The notes under the pieces were generated by a model that saw nothing but the letters and a program-made list of their open reading frames with translations, had not been told where the DNA came from and did not search any database. The position numbers and the translations under genes are program-made. DNA of 13,641 bases from CAYQDF01 sp964416175 (lineage in GTDB: Bacteria > Chloroflexota > Anaerolineae > Anaerolineales > UBA4823): the NCBI GenBank assembly GCA_964416175.1, contig CAYQDF010000084.1:1-13641 (forward strand), given 5' to 3'. Within the stretch, counting starts at the first letter, position 1. Every line of letters starts with the position of its first letter. Shown here one piece after another: positions 11,089 through 13,641 of the stretch.

Positions 11089-12393
11089 TCAAACCAGCAT
11101 CTTGATCAGAAACTCATACGTGGCAGCTCCGGCGAGTTCGAAGGACAGCTCCTTCATGATGGTGCCGATCAGCGGCCAGTATTTTTTCTTGAAGCGCGGC
11201 AGCGCGTGCCTCACCGGTTCGACCAGCTCACCCCCGCCCAAGCGAAGCCATTCGTCCGCGGTGGTCTGAGTTTCCTCGCTTTCGGGTGCGGCGCTGATTT
11301 CAACCCCAATCCAGCGCTCCAGGCTGGAAGACAGCACCTGGCAGCAACCCTCCATCTCGGGATGGGCCACTAGCAGGCCGCGCTTGAGCAGTTCCGGCAC
11401 GTCGAGGCGGGCGCGCGGATAGACTTGCGCCAGGTTTTCGATGTTCGGCAGGCTTTTCTTTGACGGTTTTTGGCGGCTGAGAGCGATGACTGTCAGCAAA
11501 GAGATTTTCTCGCTTTCGGTGCAGTGTGTCCACAGGTAGTGGAAGTGAGGATCGGCCTGTCCGTCGAAGTCGGAGATCACCCGGTGGATGAGCTGGTCGC
11601 CTGTGAAGCCTCTTTCCTTCGCTTCGATCAAGTAGTAGCCGGCGATCTGAATGAAGAAAGGATGCCCGCCGCCCAGGCTGTGCAGCAATTCTTTTTCCCG
11701 GTCAGAAAATTCCAGACCGGTTTCTGCCAGGTAGCCATCCACCATGCCAGAGGCCTGGTCCGGATCGAAGGGACGCAGCACGACATTGGCGAAGATGTTG
11801 AAGAAAGGCGAGCCTTTGATCTCGTCGGAATGGCACAGGTCGATCAGCTCACGGCGCGTGGCGGTCACCAACGGGAGGTCGTGGTGGATGGCCAGCGCAC
11901 GCAGCCCCCCGAAGAAATCCGGGCTGAAGTTCGGGTTCTGGGTGACGTACTCGAACTCGTCGAGCAGCAACACCACCGTCAGGCCGCTGGCGGAGATGGC
12001 CTCGCACAGGTCTTCCAGGTCGAACAGGTCGATGGTGTCTCGCGCCTCCAGAGCGGTGATCTCTGGCAGCAGCGCCGGCTGGCAGATCGAGCGGGACATC
12101 TTGCGCAGCACACGCTGCCAGAAGCGGTGCGGCGTGATGTCGGTCAGTCCCTGGAAATCGATGTATATCAGGCAGAAGCGGTCTGGGACCAGCCCGAGCC
12201 TGCCGGCGACCCCGCTGTCTGAGAGGTGCATCAGCAGCGAGGTCTTGCCAATGCGGCGCTCCCCCACGATCGAGGTGCTCTCGTGGGCGCTGGACAGCAG
12301 CCGGCTGACGATCTGGCGGAGCTCGGCTTCCCGCCCATAAAAGCGGGCCGGATTGCGGATGGGGTTGCCGAAGGTGAATGGATTGATGTCCAT
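11089..12393 (-). CDS. STAND/AAA-type P-loop ATPase
   Basis: This 434-residue cytoplasmic NTPase resembles the archaeal-ATPase/STAND clade, whose members often act as regulated switches in signalling or defence. Residues 4-22 (NPFTFGNPIRNPARFYGRE) are the usual lead-in to this family in Chloroflexota-like genomes. Walker A is VGERRIGKTSLL (43-54), Walker B VVLLLDEFE (around 139-147), and TATRREL (about 176-182) is a sensor-like segment. GGHPFFIQIAGYYL is the GxP motif typical of STAND proteins. A winged-helix-like region follows (about 280-355), then an Ala/Glu-rich linker and an unrecognised C-terminal ~50 residues (EWLRLGGGELVEPV to the end). No effector domain is recognised, so the output is unknown. 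The gene is 6 bases downstream of, and in frame with, the repeat-protein gene; GAGAG near the ATG is a weak ribosome site. Confidence 0.8.
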   Translation of the reverse strand: MDINPFTFGNPIRNPARFYGREAELRQIVSRLLSSAHESTSIVGERRIGKTSLLMHLSDSGVAGRLGLVPDRFCLIYIDFQGLTDITPHRFWQRVLRKMSRSICQPALLPEITALEARDTIDLFDLEDLCEAISASGLTVVLLLDEFEYVTQNPNFSPDFFGGLRALAIHHDLPLVTATRRELIDLCHSDEIKGSPFFNIFANVVLRPFDPDQASGMVDGYLAETGLEFSDREKELLHSLGGGHPFFIQIAGYYLIEAKERGFTGDQLIHRVISDFDGQADPHFHYLWTHCTESEKISLLTVIALSRQKPSKKSLPNIENLAQVYPRARLDVPELLKRGLLVAHPEMEGCCQVLSSSLERWIGVEISAAPESEETQTTADEWLRLGGGELVEPVRHALPRFKKKYWPLIGTIMKELSFELAGAATYEFLIKMLV

Positions 12394-12399
12394 AACTCT

Positions 12400-13641
12400 C
12401 TAAAAGTCCTTGGCATCGAATGCGCCCCTGCCGGCCCAGGCAAACCCGCAAGCCTTGAATCGCATGACATTTTCGGGGGTCAAGAATTCCACACCGCTGA
12501 GGGTCTCCCATTCGGGTCTGCGGCTGGAAAAATCGTCTTCGAAGTCCGGTGGCAATTCGGCGATGGAGTGGAGGACCGGCCCTGTGAAATCCTCCACCGG
12601 GAGTGGGCCTAGTGTCCAAAATTTTACATTGTCGAGGATCAGCTCGAGCACCCCCTGAGCGAGGGCGCCGAACGAAACTGGACCTGCACAGCCCTGTTCC
12701 TGGAAATAGACGAGGGGTTCTTCGTTCAAGAAGATCCCATATTCACCAGATTGGTTGATGATCACTATCGTTTCATTAAGCCGCAGGGGATCGGCATTGA
12801 AGATTCCAGTGGACCCCTGGGCGATGATCTGGTCTTCGTGGTCGGTCACATCCCAGTAATAGGCGGCTTCCTCCCCGTTTTCCTGGACGTCCAGCGATAA
12901 CCCGAAGGAGCATCCCTGCCCATCGACCGAATCCCCGAAGAACAGTTTATGAGTCGGCTCCCGGGTATCGGAACCGAGGGAGAAGTTCGAGATATCGTAT
13001 TGCAGGACGAAGTCCTCGGCTGAGAGGTGTTCCCCTCCTACCCGGATATCTGCGTTGTCCTTTGTATTCAGGATGAGGTTGTGGTGCGGGTCGCCGGCGA
13101 TCCTTACGCCGGGCGGCAGCGGGTCTCCCCATTCCGGCTTTTGGGAGGAGAAATCGTCCTCAAAATCCGGCGGCGCATTGGCGATGGATTGAAGCGCCGG
13201 GTTCGCAAAGTCCTTCACCCAGGCGGGGCTCAGATCCCAGAATTTCAGGTTGTCCAGAATAAGTTTATACTGCCCTTCATCTGCTTTGACAGAAAACGCG
13301 TTTTCGTCCCCTGTGCAGGTCTTGTCCCAGAAGTGGGTGAGCGGTTCTCCACGGAGGTAGATAGCGAAATCATCCTCCGAGTTGAGCATCCGAAAAGCGT
13401 TGTAAGAATAAGGATCGAGTGAGTCGGCGTAGCCCTGTCCGATGCTCAGACCGCTCTCGCGGGTTACCTTCCATACATATCCTGGATTGCCAGTTACCTG
13501 GGGGTCGGTGAGTTCGATCCAAAACCGGCAGCCAGATCCAAAGGTCATTTCAAAGACCGGGTTGGTTGCTCCGGTCTTCACATCGATTTGATATTCCTCG
13601 CCGATTTCGATGTATCGGTTGGCGATCGGGTTGACTTCGAC
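12400..13641 (-). CDS. Repeat protein with 207-residue units, 5' end outside window
   Basis: The frame is open to the right edge of the window, so the start is missing; at least 413 residues are present. It is built from long repeats of 207 residues. Anchor motifs recur in order: GxGCxF (Cys), LILDN-L/V-KFW, then SIA-x-x-PPDFEDDFSS-x-x-PEW. The beta-rich pattern recalls concanavalin/LamG-like or DUF1080-like sugar-binding jelly rolls; this is a resemblance only. Paired Cys in each unit (GCRF...TCTG, GCSF...GCAG) could form disulfides, implying an outside location. One repeat is complete, one is partial at the window edge, and a third breaks off after 50 residues at TAG 12402-12400. The STAND ATPase begins three codons later in the same frame. 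Function unknown. Confidence 0.7.
   Translation of the reverse strand, partial: VEVNPIANRYIEIGEEYQIDVKTGATNPVFEMTFGSGCRFWIELTDPQVTGNPGYVWKVTRESGLSIGQGYADSLDPYSYNAFRMLNSEDDFAIYLRGEPLTHFWDKTCTGDENAFSVKADEGQYKLILDNLKFWDLSPAWVKDFANPALQSIANAPPDFEDDFSSQKPEWGDPLPPGVRIAGDPHHNLILNTKDNADIRVGGEHLSAEDFVLQYDISNFSLGSDTREPTHKLFFGDSVDGQGCSFGLSLDVQENGEEAAYYWDVTDHEDQIIAQGSTGIFNADPLRLNETIVIINQSGEYGIFLNEEPLVYFQEQGCAGPVSFGALAQGVLELILDNVKFWTLGPLPVEDFTGPVLHSIAELPPDFEDDFSSRRPEWETLSGVEFLTPENVMRFKACGFAWAGRGAFDAKDF
12403..13581 (-). repeat. Protein-level 207-residue tandem repeats
   Basis: PPDFEDDFSS occurs with its first codon at 13173 and again at 12552, 621 bases apart (207 codons). LILDNLKFW and LILDNVKFW show the same 207-codon period. 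The units have diverged in the middle, so the duplication is old. The last copy stops after 50 residues, at an AKDF that aligns with AEDF of the complete copy. Confidence 0.8.

Noticed and set aside
11470..12222. 250-codon plus-strand open frame over the STAND ATPase
   Set aside because: It is antisense to a gene with intact Walker motifs and has no recognisable features of its own.

Overview
The window reads as bacterial chromosome with high coding density and moderately high GC. The gene types (a two-domain, eukaryote-like phosphofructokinase, lipoproteins with Gmad2-like domains, an S8 protease with an Asn-Trp repeat tail, a STAND-type ATPase whose N-terminus starts NPFTFGNPIRNPARFYGRE) suggest a member of the Chloroflexota, probably Anaerolineae-like. 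That placement is inference from family resemblance, not from a marker gene.

Layout, left to right. Plus strand: the 3' end of an ATP-dependent PEP carboxykinase gene (1-372), a 742-residue tandem phosphofructokinase (515-2743) and a lipoprotein with two Ig-like domains (2857-3768), closed by a strong hairpin. Minus strand: a 36-residue membrane peptide overlapping a small unknown ORF (3820-4183), with its own promoter and a perfect palindrome near the expected start of transcription. An AT-richer non-coding stretch follows.

The most interesting part is 4568-7708 on the plus strand. Two tandem cyclic-di-GMP-I (GEMM-I) riboswitch aptamers, 94 nt apart, are followed by a terminator-like hairpin, a possible 16-codon leader ORF, a secreted subtilisin-family protease ending in six Trp-containing pentapeptides, and a membrane diguanylate cyclase with an intact GGEEF active site and an RxxD inhibitory site. 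A c-di-GMP sensor therefore sits in the leader of a unit encoding a c-di-GMP synthase, together with an exported protease: a candidate feedback circuit.

On the minus strand, 10964-7714 is a compact metal-uptake operon: a Fur/Zur-type repressor, a zinc/manganese-type binding lipoprotein, the ABC ATPase and the permease. Their ends overlap or nearly touch. The operon is driven by a consensus-quality promoter overlapped by a Fur-box-like palindrome, and this promoter also fixes the repressor start at GTG 10901. Binding-protein residues favour zinc.

Farther right on the minus strand lie a STAND/AAA-type ATPase (12393-11089) and, just upstream and in the same reading frame with only one TAG plus two codons between them, a protein with 207-residue repeats (13641-12400) that runs off the window. 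Its third repeat is cut off after about 50 residues at that TAG. No tRNA, rRNA, CRISPR array, insertion sequence or replication origin was seen.
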